From Misgurnus anguillicaudatus (taxonomy: Eukaryota > Chordata > Actinopteri > Cypriniformes > Cobitidae), in assembly GCF_027580225.2 (NCBI RefSeq), contig NC_073346.2, forward strand, positions 12,922,001 to 12,986,000: DNA of 64,000 nucleotides, written 5' to 3'. How positions within the stretch are numbered: the first letter of the stretch is position 1; each line of letters opens with the position of its first letter. The notes below the pieces were generated by a model. That model had not been told where the DNA came from. It ran no database searches and saw nothing but the letters and a program-made list of their open reading frames with translations. Made by a program: the position numbers and the translations under genes. Positions 11,840-23,937 of this stretch are shown here, piece by piece.

Positions 11840-12100
11840 TAATGCTTACTTAACATTTCTGAAATTCTTCCAAAACCAAATGATAAAATCTCTGCTATAG
11901 AGACATTCAACACAATGTCGATATTGAATGGAGTGGAATTGAAAATAGCAATAGTATGTTTTTATTACAATCCAAAGCAAATAGTATGTCTATCCAATTC
12001 AAAGATTTGTTTATCTAACACCGCTTTTCCAGTCTTCTTGCAGAACTGCACTGGAGTTTGTCTTTAAATAACTGAGCTTTGACAATTGTCTGTGTGCTGC

Positions 12101-12157
<57 letters not shown>

Positions 12158-13272
12158 CACACACACTTCTCATCCTCCTCAGATGCAGAAGGGTTGAGCT
12201 GGGCTTGAGACATCTGGGGTGGATCCTCAAACAGGCATGTGGGCAGCCATGCATTTCAAGAGCCAGAGAAACTGACAGGCTGCTCTTTACTTCTCAACAC
12301 AAACACACAAGCGCACACAACCGTACTGGAAATCAGTTAATGTCTATGTCAGACAGTGAGGTGCATTTAACAAGCCCTCATTGTGTGATGAGCCTGCGTT
12401 TGTGCTGTCTTCAGCATCTTGTTGGAAATAAGGAGAATAAGTGGCCGTTATTTGATTATGTGAGGATAAATTACCAGCACTCCGTATATCTGGAACCTGA
12501 TTCCAAACAGATCTACCCGCTAAACAGATCCATTGCTCCTACATCCTTACCACCCATCCAGGTTACTATAGCTAATTCAGTGACAAATACAGTGTGGTGA
12601 AAGCTTTACACTCTTATAATAAAGGTTCCTGTGTGGTTCCTTTAACATTCAAAGAACATTTCTTCTGCACAAATGCTTCTTTCTAGTAGATAAAATGCTT
12701 TGTCAAACTATTGAAAGGTAAAAAAAGAAATCGTTCATTTAAAAACATTTGACTTACAGAACAATCATAGGGAAATCAGTGAGAGCTTTTAAGGGCTGCG
12801 TCTGAAATCTCTAAAATGCTACCTGCGGAGGCATCAAGGCACGTCTGAATTAAATATTTGGTTTACTTCCTGTCTTCTGAGATAAAGAGAAAATGGACGG
12901 ATTAGGAATGCGCATGACAAACTACTTTATTTAACATTGAGCTTTACACAACAGCTTTCCAGGCAGTAATCAAAGATGCTCTCCTGTAACGTCATCTGTC
13001 ATATTAAAGTCTGATTCATTTTAGTTCATCACTTTGTTGGTAATTCACGTAAATGATTCAGATCAAACAGGAGATGATTCATTGATTTGAGCTCCTCCAA
13101 AGTCCCCAGTCATGGCAGCATTTTTGTCTATTTAATAGAAACATATTTAATTGAAATGCTCATAGTTATTTTTAAGTGTAGTTTAGTTGCGTTTAGTGTA
13201 AATGCACACTTAAAAAATGCTGGGTTATTTTTAAGCCTAGTGAGCGAGCGCTGGTTGCCATAGTTGCGTTGT
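11840..13272. other. Intergenic, no gene seen
   Basis: Contains an AC microsatellite (12103-12166), an AGGTTCC/AAGAAC-type repeat near 12610-12700, a GGCTGCGTCTGAAATC repeat fragment near 12796 and AAAAATGCTGGGTT at 13210. The 173-residue frame over the AC tract is a repeat translation. Confidence 0.5.
12103..12166. repeat. (AC)n microsatellite, one interruption
   Basis: AC repeats for 64 bp with a single G at 12151. Confidence 0.97.
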
Positions 13273-13280
13273 GCAATGTC

Positions 13281-13794
13281 CAGTGATGGGGAAAGTTACT
13301 TTTAAAAGTAATGCATTACAATATTAAGTTACTCCCAAAAAAAGTAACTAATTCCATTTCTTAGTTACTTTTCAAGGAAAGTAATGCTTACGTTACTTTT
13401 TTTGTAACTTTTGCATTACTTTTTCTTGGCTGAGGCTTGATCTCTTTCAAGCCTTGCAGGTGTTTTTATGACTGAAAAGTTCTGCATTCAGAAATTGCAT
13501 ATTTCATCACAAAAATGATCTCAGTCAGCCATCTCAGTTTCTGACTCAAACTGTTCTCACACAGGCGTGTACACATAGAGTGCATAATGTGACTACATTT
13601 AGTTTAATTCAGGACATAATTTTTTTAATCAAATTAATTAAACTAAAAAAGTAACTTGCATTACTTTAAAAAAAAAAGTAACTCAAATATTAATGTGTAC
13701 ATTTATAAAGTAATGCGTTATTTTACTCGTTAATTCGGAAAAGTAATATTATTACGTAATGCACGTTACTTTTAATTCTTTACCCCCAACACTG
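13281..13794. mobile_element. Non-autonomous hAT element (AGTTACTTTT subterminal repeats)
   Basis: Ends CAGTGATGGGGAAAG / TTACCCCCAACACTG with an 8-bp duplication GCAATGTC / GCAATGAC (13273-13280, 13795-13802; one mismatch). AAAGTAA/TTACTTT units are repeated at both ends, a common arrangement in fish hAT MITEs. Confidence 0.85.
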
Positions 13795-13802
13795 GCAATG
13801 AC

Positions 13803-14900
13803 TCTCCTGAAACGTGTAAGTCAAAAGCCCTATCTCCGTAAAAAATTCCAGAGCAATTTACTTACTGTTTTTTGCCGAACTCAGAGGTCCTTAATCCCGT
13901 CCGGATGCAAATGTCTGTTTTTGCCCGCAATATCTTTTGAAAGCCCGGTTCTTGTCGTGTTTTGGCCAAAGTGATCTGCCGTAAGGTCTTACTTACGCGC
14001 ATATATTGTACTTTCCCATTCATTCAGATATGAATGGTTTTTTTACATTCGGTGAAATAAAATAATTAAATCAAGACGAGCTGAATAAACACTGTTAAGA
14101 CTTGGCACACCTTATAATTTAATCAAAAACAATAGCTTCAAATTTACTTAATCTCGTCCTCAGGCCATTAAGAAATAACTCTTTGTTGAAGAATCCATTA
14201 AACAGCAGAACAAATTTTTAGCAAAGTCCTCTAAGTGCACAGAAGAAGGATTTTCACCAGTTTAAGGAGGTTTATGGAACATATTTGGATATTGGCCGAA
14301 TTTTTAAACCTTTTACCTTATTCAGAAAGGACAGTGAAGAGTGACTGGAGACTTTTTTTCAAAGTAGTTGAATACCAACTAAATGACTAAGGTGACATTT
14401 GTGAAAATAAGACATTTCAATTACTGACTAATAACCTTTTCATTGCCATTAAACTGAAATGACTGAATCTAAGTAGAGCCTGAGAGAAAATGCTAATTTA
14501 CAAGAAAACATGTCAGACCCACTTAGAGGGTTTTGCATCTGAACTTTAAATAACAAAGTACATTTTTATTTTTGACCCAGCATTTTAGGTTGAAACAATC
14601 CAGATCAACTCAGCCGGTTGGGTTTGTCCCTTTTAATACTGGTTCAAACTTAATGGTCTCAACCTAGTCAAACTACACTTAAAAACTAAATTATTCCCCT
14701 CTTAAATAGCGTTTTAGTGTAGTTTAATAGTGTTGTAGCTGCTTTTTAAAAAAACTGGTTCAAAATTTAGAACAGCCTACAATCTTGTCGATTGTAGATT
14801 GTCCAGCACTAAGCTATAAGTTTTCTCAGATACGGTATGGTGACCCTGATGTCCAGGCTTTGAGAGTGAGCGCAGGGGGTCTTCGTCTCTTCAGAGGTGT
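13803..14900. other. Intergenic with a diverged coding-like repeat
   Basis: 14120-14345 matches 61270-61505 in ordered blocks (CTCAGGCCATT, GCAAAGTCCTCTAAGTGCAC, AAAGGAGGTTT-like, CAGAAAGGACAG) but its reading frame is broken by stops. 14570-14690 holds AACCCA-type repeat fragments. No gene seen. Confidence 0.5.
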
Positions 14901-15334
14901 GAGTATAAACATTTGCAGGATCTCTGGCTGCTCGGTGGGGGCTTGTGGTAGACAGATGGACTCTATTAGAAAAAGAGCTGGTCTATGGAGCTTGTGATGG
15001 CTTTCACACAAGCGCACACATGCACTCAAAATACGCTCTATTTAGACTGTAACGTTTGCCGAAGGGGGATGTCACATGATGAAGTCAAATCAATGGAGCT
15101 TCCTCCTCCGCCATCGCAGAAGGAAACATATACAGTCATATACTCTCGCTTTCTTCTCTTGCTCTTACAGTTCCCCCTCTTCATTCTCTTTATTAAACAT
15201 GAGATCCGACGTGATTTGTTTTGGAAATTGATTAACAGTTCTGTTGTTAAAACATACCTTAATTATTAATGTGAACCTAAATGTTCTTCCTTATTCCAAT
15301 GAGGTTTTGTTGTGTGAACCAAATGTACAATATG
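14900..15334. other. Intergenic, no gene seen
   Basis: Short unconnected open frames only; no supporting splice pattern or homology. Confidence 0.45.
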
Positions 15335-15700
15335 TGACCCTGGACCACAGTCTTAAGTAGCATGGGTATATTTGTAGCAAAAGCCAACAATTCATTGCAT
15401 GGATAAAAATAATCAATGTTAATTCGATGCCAAAAATCATTAGGATATCGAGTAAATATCATGTTTCATTAAGATATTTATTAAATTTCCTAGCATAAAT
15501 ATATCAAAACCTTATTTTTGTGAGTGAATGCAGTTGCTAATGACTTCATTTGGACAACTTTAAAGGCGATTTTCCCAATATTTTTTAACTCCAGATTCGG
15601 AAAGATTCCTTGAAATACTATTTTCCTATCCTAACAAACCATACATCAATGGAAAGCTCATTTATTCACGTTGTATAAATCTTAATTAAAAATGAGTCAT
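15335..15700 (+). repeat. Dispersed repeat GTGACCCTGGACCAC (copy)
   Basis: Starts TGTGACCCTGGACCACAG and runs through GACTTCATTTGGACAAC to CTATCCTAACAAACCATACA. A reverse copy is at 27345-27590 and a related one at 6400-6900. Confidence 0.8.
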
Positions 15701-15886
15701 ATTTTCATATACTGGATCATGAAAGCATACCTATATGATGTTGTAGTTTTAGTTTGATGGATTGGATTTAAACAGTCTTATGGATGTTCGAAACCATCCT
15801 ACAAAATCACAGCTAGAGTAAACACAAATTTGGGTAACTCTAAAATCAAAAGGTGTTACAAGTTTCTTCCCAGCGATGCCTTAGAA

Positions 15887-16095
15887 CAGTGGTTCTCCAC
15901 TCCAGTCCTCAGCCCCCCTTCCCAGAACATTTCAGATGTCTCCATATATAAAACACCTGATTCAATTCATCAGCTTGTTAATTAAGAAAATGTTTCAAAC
16001 ATTCTGGAAGGAGCCTGATGAGTGGAATTATCATATAAGGAGACATCTAAAAAAATCTGGGAAGGGGGCCCAAGGACTGGAGTTGAGAACCACTG
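15887..16095. mobile_element. Palindromic MITE with CAGTGGTTCTC ends
   Basis: CAGTGGTTCTCCACTCCAGTCC at the left pairs with GGACTGGAGTTGAGAACCACTG at the right, and further inverted matches (CCCCCTTCCCAGA / TCTGGGAAGGGGG) lie inside. Typical hAT MITE ends, but the flanking 8-mers match poorly. Confidence 0.75.
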
Positions 16096-16363
16096 CATTA
16101 AGGCAGCGGTACATATGACCGCTTTCGACACGTATACGCAATAGAAATGATTTCTTATTAAAATTATGACTTTGTCAGGCTATCAGGGCCGCACTGATTC
16201 GCAACATTTACAGTACATTAAAAAAAATAGGATAGACAAATAGCGGATCCACCATAGACCTTTCTCACAACTTCCGTATTTATGACCGGAAATACGCAAT
16301 CGTCGCGGAAATCTACTTCCTCCGCAGTCAAGGCAATGTAAAAAGCCGTATCTGTTCCATTAA

Positions 16364-16528
16364 TTCCATGTTGATGGTGAAGTTAGACAGAAATGGATTC
16401 AGGCTATTCGGCGAGATGAAGGACCTAACTTCACCATAAGAAAGGGGAGCACTTATGTATGCAGTAGGCAGTACACTAAAGACGACTACATTTTAGGGCT
16501 CACTGGTCGCTCACTTGGACAACCATAG
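16364..16528 (+). pseudogene. THAP zinc-finger fragment
   Basis: From after a TAA at 16361 to TAG at 16526 the frame reads FHVDGEVRQKWIQAIRRDEG, then TIRKGSTYVCSRQYTKDDYI. THAP domains (C2CH DNA-binding fingers of P-element-like transposases and host factors) share the R-x-x-W-x-x-A-x-R helix and VCS-x-HF. The zinc His of VCSxHF is replaced (Q-Y) and the first Cys pair is absent, so this copy is partial and probably non-functional. Confidence 0.6.
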
Positions 16529-16692
16529 GCAGTAATTGAAGGTAATTGGTACCATAATGCTTCATTCAAAGCAGACTATAATGTTTTAGTAAGGTAGTCT
16601 ATATCATCTACTATACATACATAAGTGGACACGCTAATAATGTGTCGTTTTAGTTAACAGTTCGGTAACACTTAGCCTCGCTCTCTACTTAC

Positions 16693-16810
16693 CTTGAAAT
16701 TTATGGACAAATTCTTCATGGAAAAAGTTTTCCTCCATTAGTCGTGTCACATCAGCAAATGTAATATTTGGCAAATCCGTTAATGAAGTTTTGTAGACTC
16801 TTTGATCCAT
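16693..16810 (-). pseudogene. First-exon-like ORF of a transposon gene
   Basis: On the minus strand ATG at 16810-16808 opens MDQRVYKTSLTDLPNITFAD then VTRLMEENFFHEEFVHKFQ and runs to a perfect donor CAAG/GTAAGT ending at 16693. The exon is 118 nt, without stops. Reminiscent of short N-terminal exons of fish transposon-encoded proteins, but I do not recognise the family with certainty. No downstream exon is left inside the element. Confidence 0.5.
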
Positions 16811-16913
16811 TTTAAACTTGCCCAGGTTAATGTTTTTTTGGTGTGTGGACACTTGACAGGAACTCCGCTTTCACAACAATTACGTACTTCCGGTTATTGT
16901 GAGAAAGGTCTAT

Positions 16914-17790
16914 TGCAAACAAAGTTTAGAACAAACAACAAGAAAACAAAGAATAGAAATCAAACATTATGGTGACAAAAATGCTCCACAGGTTTCTGTT
17001 CTTGAAATAAGTGAAAATAAAAGAAGAAAAACCGATAGTGTGTGTGCAAATGCTGTATATTGCCTTTGTGTAATTGTTTGTAGTGGAGTGTCCTGTTTTA
17101 ATATATTCTCGCGCATGCGCAGTCGTACGCGGACTTGTCCGCACAGTCTCAGCGGACAGCCGCGGACCCTCCTGATAACAAAAATGACGTCATGCGGATG
17201 ACGCGCGTACGCAAACATCCCTAGTATACCTCTGGCTTAAGAAGAACCATTTTTGGTCCCACAAAACCCTATTTACGTTATTTAAAGGGTTAATTCACCC
17301 CCAAATTTTAATTTTATCATAAATCACTTACCCCTGTGTCGTTCTAAACCACCAAGTCTTCCGATTGTCTTCAGAACACATTTTTAGATATTTTTGATGA
17401 AAACCGGGTGGCGTGTGACTGTCCCATAGACTGCAGTTTTCACAATCAAGCCCAGAAAAGAATGAAAGGCGTCACCAAAAATGTCAAGGTTTAATAATAA
17501 TATTATAAAGCAACGAGAACACTATTGCGCAAAGAAAACAAAACGAGCAATTTTATTCAACAATTTGTTCTTCTCCTTGGTTGTTAAGTGCGCATTCACG
17601 AGCAGACTACGCCGCAAACATTTGGTTTGTCAAAGAACTGTTCAGTCACAGGTTCTAAAAATAACCATTTCTTTCATACTTTTTCATAATCTATAAAACC
17701 TTTTTTCACGACAAAGAACCTTTTCGGATGTTAAAGGTTCTTTATTGAACCATTCAGCCAAAAATTGGTTCGTCTGGCATCGTGAAGCAT
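16914..17790. other. Repeat fragments around a CpG-rich patch
   Basis: 17105-17225 is strikingly CpG-rich for this window (GCATGCGCAG, GTACGCGGAC, CCGCGGACC) and contains a perfect CRE palindrome TGACGTCA at 17185-17192. 17285-17430 resembles the left half of the TTAA MITE family (AAAGGGTTAATTCACCC), and 17232-17250 and 17700-17765 carry AAGAACC/GGTTCTT repeat ends. No gene seen. Confidence 0.5.
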
Positions 17791-19719
17791 CTTTATTCGG
17801 CCCCTTTACTCACCCCCCATCTCTCTCTGCTGTTAATTCTCTTACATCTTGCCGTCTAACCTCACTACCATCTCATGATACTTCGAAATCAATAGGGCCA
17901 TCACAAAGCAACGCATATATGGCCAATTTCCTGCCACCATCCCCCACATCCTTTTATTCGCCTCCATCCTCGCATCAAACTCCTGTAGTGCTGGCTAATC
18001 ACATCTCTTCTGTGGCACGACGGAAAAGACCAGAAGCAGACATCCTATAGGGTGTGCCAACCGTTTTTACCTTATTTCAGAATCATCGAATCATTGGTCT
18101 GAATGAATTCAACAGATACAGTGTTTATGCATACATTTGTTTACAACGGCCCTGCGTTTACAATCATAAACAGAAAAGGCATCTACGTGATATTCACATG
18201 GTTAATGACGATAAACACACAAATATACAAACGCACACACGTACTGTTAGTGTCAGTAAAGCCGGGTGCCAGCGAAGCGTGTAAATGCATTTGCTTTGTT
18301 GGGGGGTAGGGAATGCAACCACCCTCACCGTCTATTTTTCGCACACGTGCATATACAAGCTGACCTACACAAACACATACGGCATTGCATATTCACCTTA
18401 AGCACCAACGCACTTTCACAGTACATACGCACACTATGCTCACAATGCTCACAAGGCCATGCAAACAACACATACTTAAACGCTTGACAAATTGTTGGTC
18501 GGTAGCCCTTTGTTACATCGAGATTGCACGTTGTCAAGCGACATTACCCAATTAAACGTATCGCACTCGCCCTCCCACGCCCACCTGTCAATCAAACCAC
18601 CTGTCAATGTGAGCCTTGATAGACTTTGGCTGTTTTACCTCAGGGATTAATGTCAATCAAACGTGACACAATACGCCTATCCAACTCACAAGAAATTATC
18701 TTCAGCGTGCCGCCCAGGGTGCTCACAAATGTCATAACACCCATGGTTTTATTTAATCCCGAGGATCACTTTCAAGTACTGTAATCCTGATTGCACACAT
18801 GTTGAAATTTAAGCCTTGTTCAGTACTTCGCTTTGACCTATCGACTTCATCTTCTTCGTCTGTGGATATGGAGATATGGCGTGGTGAGGAACTCATATTT
18901 TTTGCCATTGATTTTGGTGACTGCCGTAGACAGTGATGGGTGATGGAGCCTGCAAATGTAGCTATTTACGCATCTCCACACACACACTTCTGAGAGTTTC
19001 GGTCACATAAATGAATGTGAAAGCACTTTCACATGCAATAGGAAGATGCATTTACTAGTCTTCGCATGAACGATGTGGAAAACCCCACCCAGGAAACCCA
19101 GATGCATGAATGCGGCTCGAACATGCTATACACGTTGATAAGATTGTGATATAATGACTGTATGTAGTAATGACGCCGAGTCACCAATGACATCAAGCAC
19201 TATGACAGCTCCCTCAATTTTGCCGCATTAGCATTTATTTATTTCAAATCGGATCTAGTGGTGCACCTAACTAACAATATTACATAATACTACATAATAT
19301 ATATTGCACACTTTCAAGTGAGTGAACTATCATGCATGCCACACGACATCACACATTTACATTTCATTGGCTCACACACTTACAATGCAGAGAGAGTGAG
19401 TATACTGTGAAGGTATAGCATCTCTCAATGACTAATCCCTTATGTCTTAGCAAATACCGATGGCTGAATCAACTCCAGTGTGAAGGCATTCCCCTTCATT
19501 TCTTCTCTTTTTTGCTTGAATTTTAATGGAGACGAGAAAGGATATCCAATCAGAAGGTGGGAGAGACCACTGGTAGACAGACGGTGGGTGTCAGCGATGG
19601 TATAGACGGAGAGCGGTCGTAGCTTCCTTCCTTCCCGTTCCCCCTCTCATCGGCTTTCTCCCGTGGGTGGTACGACCTGGCAGATTACAAAACACCCCTC
19701 CCATGTGTCTCTCCACTCT
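17791..19719. other. Repeat-poor intergenic stretch
   Basis: Few recognisable transposons. A Pro/Ser-rich open frame (17745-18050) lacks an ATG near its start and any splice support. 18590-18740 holds unique sequence such as CCTCAGGGATTAATGTCAATCAAA. Likely upstream regulatory sequence of the candidate transcript starting near 19.7 kb, which is inference only. Confidence 0.4.
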
Positions 19720-19939
19720 CTGTGCCAGGGTGAGCCTACCGGTCTCCTTCTGCTGGAGCGTGTGAGTGCGAGAGCTGAGTTTGGAAGAGAGAAGAAAGGT
19801 GGAGAGACATAGACAGTTAATAAGAGAGAGAGAGAGAGTATGTGTGTGTGAGAGAGAGAGATCAGAGCTGGGAAGCTCAAGAAAACAACAGGACACAATC
19901 AACTCTTCTGTCTGCAAAGATCATGAGAACATCTGATGG
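19720..19939 (+). ncRNA. Candidate first exon of an unrecognised spliced transcript
   Basis: A purine-rich leader (GA and TG runs at 19826-19861) is followed by CAAAGATCATGAGAACATCT and a textbook donor GATGG/GTAAGT, with the exon ending at 19939. The ATG at 19923 gives 17 nt of frame; joined to the exon at 34491 it stops after 15 codons. Called an exon because of the donor quality and the non-repetitive, CpG-containing surroundings, which resemble a promoter-proximal 5' UTR. The 5' boundary is a guess. Could be a lncRNA, a small-peptide gene, or the 5' UTR of a gene whose main coding exons I have not found. Confidence 0.4.
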
Positions 19940-22900
19940 GTAAGTACAGGCGACAAGATCACACGCACACATGCGTTTTCTCCTTATGTTGGTTCTCTAA
20001 CCTGAGTGCCTGAAGATCACAGATCCTTTCATTTTAAAGTGACTGCACATGTGCAGAAGACACTTCTAAAGTGCATGTTTTTCTTCACTGATGCTTTGTC
20101 ATATAATTGTGTTAACCTGTAAACCGTTGCGACTTACTTATCAGTCAGGCTCTACGTGATGTCCCTTTGGCTTAAATAATGCCCCCATCGAATATCTCCA
20201 CAGGAATTTCATATGCATTCCAGACAAAAGAAGTGCACATCGAATCTGTATACCATACATTTTACATAAACGCTTTCCATATCACAACGCAACCCTAAGA
20301 GACAAAGAGCGCCATTCACGGCGAACCTGATCAATGCACAAACAGAATCGGTTCACGCACACGTGTGCACATGCCTATTCACTGGCACGCACATAGACAC
20401 CTCACATTCAGATAAAACAGTAAGTATAGGATACTCAGGAGTCATACTAAGTTGCCTTTCATCCTGGATGAGATGGTAAAACATTGGGTGGCTTATCTTG
20501 AGACCATTTTAGCCTTTTTGCTTTAATGGCTTTAATATGTTGAGACCTGGAAGGCCAATGACTGTATGATGAGGATGATGACAGCAGTCAGAGGTCAGGT
20601 GTGGTCACACTGTGATGGCACCAAATGAACATGGTCATGGTGTCAGTTAGAGACACAGGCGCTGCATACAAAATCGGTTTTTGTATCATATATAGTTATA
20701 CTACTGAATTCTGGATATTAAAACATTCGTAGGAAAATCTCTCTCTCTCTCTCTTCATTCTCTATAATGTATGTGTGCAATGTATGTCTGTATGTGTTTG
20801 TCAGCGGGGTGCTTCATTAGCGAGCTGAGAAAACCCCAGTATACCCGCGTCCGTCCACACAGGAGGCGTCAACCTGACATTTTCCTGCTCTGAGCTTTAC
20901 TACAACACGAAAGGCCATTTACACTGTAGCACCATAATGCAACACAATCCACTGCTCTGCTGCTCGATAAAGATATGTAATCTGTAATGCTGAATGTATG
21001 TATGAACATATGTATGAACATACAAATTGTTAATGGCTAACCGTAGACTACACATGCACTTTATGGACTGATAAAATGATGTACTACACCAAGGAGATTG
21101 AATTGCATGCTGTACATTATTCCATCATTCACACATGTGTGTGGCGCACATTTGATGCGTTCCTTTGAATAAAGTTGACGTACGATAATGGCTACTTGAT
21201 AATGATGAATGAATGACTAACGGCCTTAGGAAGCAATAACCTTCCACCCGCTGTGAGATACATATATTATATTTATATATGGCTTTAAACGATGCTATGA
21301 TAAATAAAAGCCCTTATTGTGGTAAAAGGCACTATAAAGAGTGAGTTAAATTGTGCGTTTATCATATGTGCGTTGATCAAGCCAGTATTGCGCCTTTTTA
21401 CACTTCCATACGCCGTATCCCGCTCAGGCCTGTTTGTCATTATCTTAATTGAAGATGACTCATTGGCATCTGTCAAGGATCATTTTGGGCCATGGTAAAA
21501 GTCACTTATATTACTCAGTGAATAAGAGATGAATTAGGTTCACACACCTCGGCTTGTTCAAGTTTTGCAGTGTGCCGTTCGTACTCACTTGCGCTCCATA
21601 TGCTCAGCGTGGTTTTGGGTGTGGTGCCGTACGCAACCAAATGTCGGTCTAGCCGTGAGGATTTACCTAAGCTGGGTGCAGTTGTGTTACGCTGCAGAGG
21701 AGGCAGTTAATGTCATTTGTAAATGCAATGAGATGTATTTGTGACAGTTCAACGGCAAACATGCATCACTAGGTGTTATTGTCTCATGAGATTTATTAAC
21801 CATTAATCCAATTTCAATGAGCAACAGATTTGTATGTATGATGCACATGCGTTTATCTGTTTCGTAATACGCAATTTGTGTTTTTAAAGAGGAAAAAGCA
21901 AAACCAACACTAAAGGAATAAAACTTACAGCTAAACAAGCCCCTGCAACTGTTAAATAATACTATACCTGTTTCTGTGTCTATAATGTGAAGTCTGTCCC
22001 TGTAGATGCGCTCACAAAATGGCCGTAGATTCAGAGCTGCCCACAGGCTCTGTGATTGACAGAATATTCCTGTGAGAATAGACGTGCACTATATGGCGAG
22101 CAGCTCGGGAAGCGTGTGTAGGCAGAATCACCAGCACGCCAGGTTCCTCGTCTTTGTTCCCCAAACCATAACCGCTAACAAAGGCAGTTAGGAAACAATT
22201 AATCGGATTTTCTTTCCGTTACGTCTGCATTTGTGCATTGCAAATCAGATCGCACCGTAAAGACGCGGGGATATAAAGCTACACGCACATGTAAAGCGAA
22301 CGAGCGTGACGTTTGCTTTGTTTCCACTGCTTGGATGATTGATAGATGAGGTTTAAATTGTTGAATGTTGCACTTAACATTCCTCTATTGTTTAGTAAGC
22401 AGGTACAATGGGTGATTTTGTAAATACCATATAAAGAATATTTACGAATTAATATGTGTTAAGCAATGCAATGCAAAAATTAAATTTTATTAAATGACAC
22501 ACATCACAGTCGGCATATGCAAAACTGCCAAAATACAGAAAATTCAGCTGCTGCATTAATTCGTACTTAAATCGCCCGATGAATGCATTCAAATTAGCAA
22601 TTGTGTGAATTTATCTATTAGAAATAATTAAACCAGCAAGCTTGATTAAAATAATCTTTAATACGACTATTGTGTGTTAAGAAGGCAACGGTAAAGACTT
22701 TTCAAGCAATACCGTATGGAAAGCCGTAATTGCATTCTCGGCTGCAGAATATTGATTTGAGACGAGCTATTATTATTAACGTCAATGAAGTTATTATGAA
22801 CAAACCCTGTACGTGCACGAATGTATTGGCATGAATTATTCGACTGGTTAATCCTCAGTTTAATACTGAGGCATTCATTAATACAAAACTCCATTCAGTG

Positions 22901-23013
22901 GCACAATGATCAGACAAAAGCTTCTCATCTGAGCAAATGCACAATACCAGCGCTGATTAGTCTGTTAAAGAGATAACATGACTCCCATCCCCCTACATAC
23001 ATCCCTATCTCTC

Positions 23014-23047
<34 letters not shown>

Positions 23048-23937
23048 GCATTTTTCTCATTGATTGGTTTCCTATGCCGGAATTAGCCTTTCATTTCCGT
23101 TCTTGAGCTGCGATCCCTCCTACTCGTTTCTCTTTCTCTCTCACATCTCTCTCTCCATCGCAGTTACCCATATTTGTCCGTGGACAAAGCAACACAACGT
23201 ATGAGAGTGTGCTATAATGTGTTTGTCATATGCATTTATTTCTGAAAACTATAAACTATAAAGAAACCCCCTTAGTCAGCCAAACAAGTAAAAGCTCCTT
23301 TCATGTGTCTGCTCTCATCCATTTAAAAGCAATACAGACCATGCATGTAATGGTGCCATTAAAAGTTATTAATAATACAAGGAGCGTGATTGTATGCATG
23401 CATGTATGTATGTATGTGTGTATAGCATCAGTGTTCCCCGAGGGGCTCTGCATCTATCTGATGACGGTTTGTAGGGTTTTTCTCCATTTGCTTCATTCAC
23501 ACACACATGCACCGGCGCGGGGATGCGTGTACATGCTTGCGCTCATGCACGCGCACACGTGTCATGTGACTGCACTGGTGTCTCTCTGGAGCTCTTTGTG
23601 CTGAGACTCTCTCACTGTCATGCACACACGTGTTACAGTATGCGCGTGTATGTTATCATTGGATCCTGCAAACCTACACACAGACACACACACACACACA
23701 CTGCGTGGGCTTTGTGTGGGTGGAGAAAGTAGAGAACAATGATGGGTGCTGTAGTCTGTCTGGTCGCTCATGTTGTAAATGTGTGTATACCTGTGCATGT
23801 GAGTCTCCAATGATGTGATGCACCTTAACAAAGGTAGGCACTTACTTTTAATAGTTCTGCTTTCTGTTCTTACTCGTTGTTTTATTTCTTATATTTCTTA
23901 CATTTCTTTGATGTAATGCATGTGGTTTGTTATCGTT
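19940..23937. other. Repeat-poor sequence, candidate intron 1 (5' part)
   Basis: Mostly unique sequence with CT microsatellites (20738-20754, 22998-23047), TGTA/TGCA and CA tracts (23391-23421, 23676-23701). 22500-22930 is rich in homeodomain-type ATTA/TAAT cores without repeat structure. No coding exon recognised. Confidence 0.45.

Larger units (their letters stand above)
16254..16913. mobile_element. Transposon derivative with THAP-like and partner exons
   Basis: Inverted ends ATAGACCTTTCTCACAA / TTGTGAGAAAGGTCTAT. Inside, a THAP-like fragment lies on the + strand and a spliced first-exon-like ORF on the - strand (separate entries), so the element is probably a shrunken copy of a larger unit with two coding exons in opposite orientation. 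No target duplication was clear. Confidence 0.7.

Noticed and set aside
12079..12600. 173-residue + frame
   Set aside because: Starts in the AC microsatellite (Thr-His repeats) and continues in non-coding DNA.
17745..18050. Pro/Ser-rich 101-residue frame
   Set aside because: Opens without ATG at a repeat edge and lacks splice support or homology that I can see.
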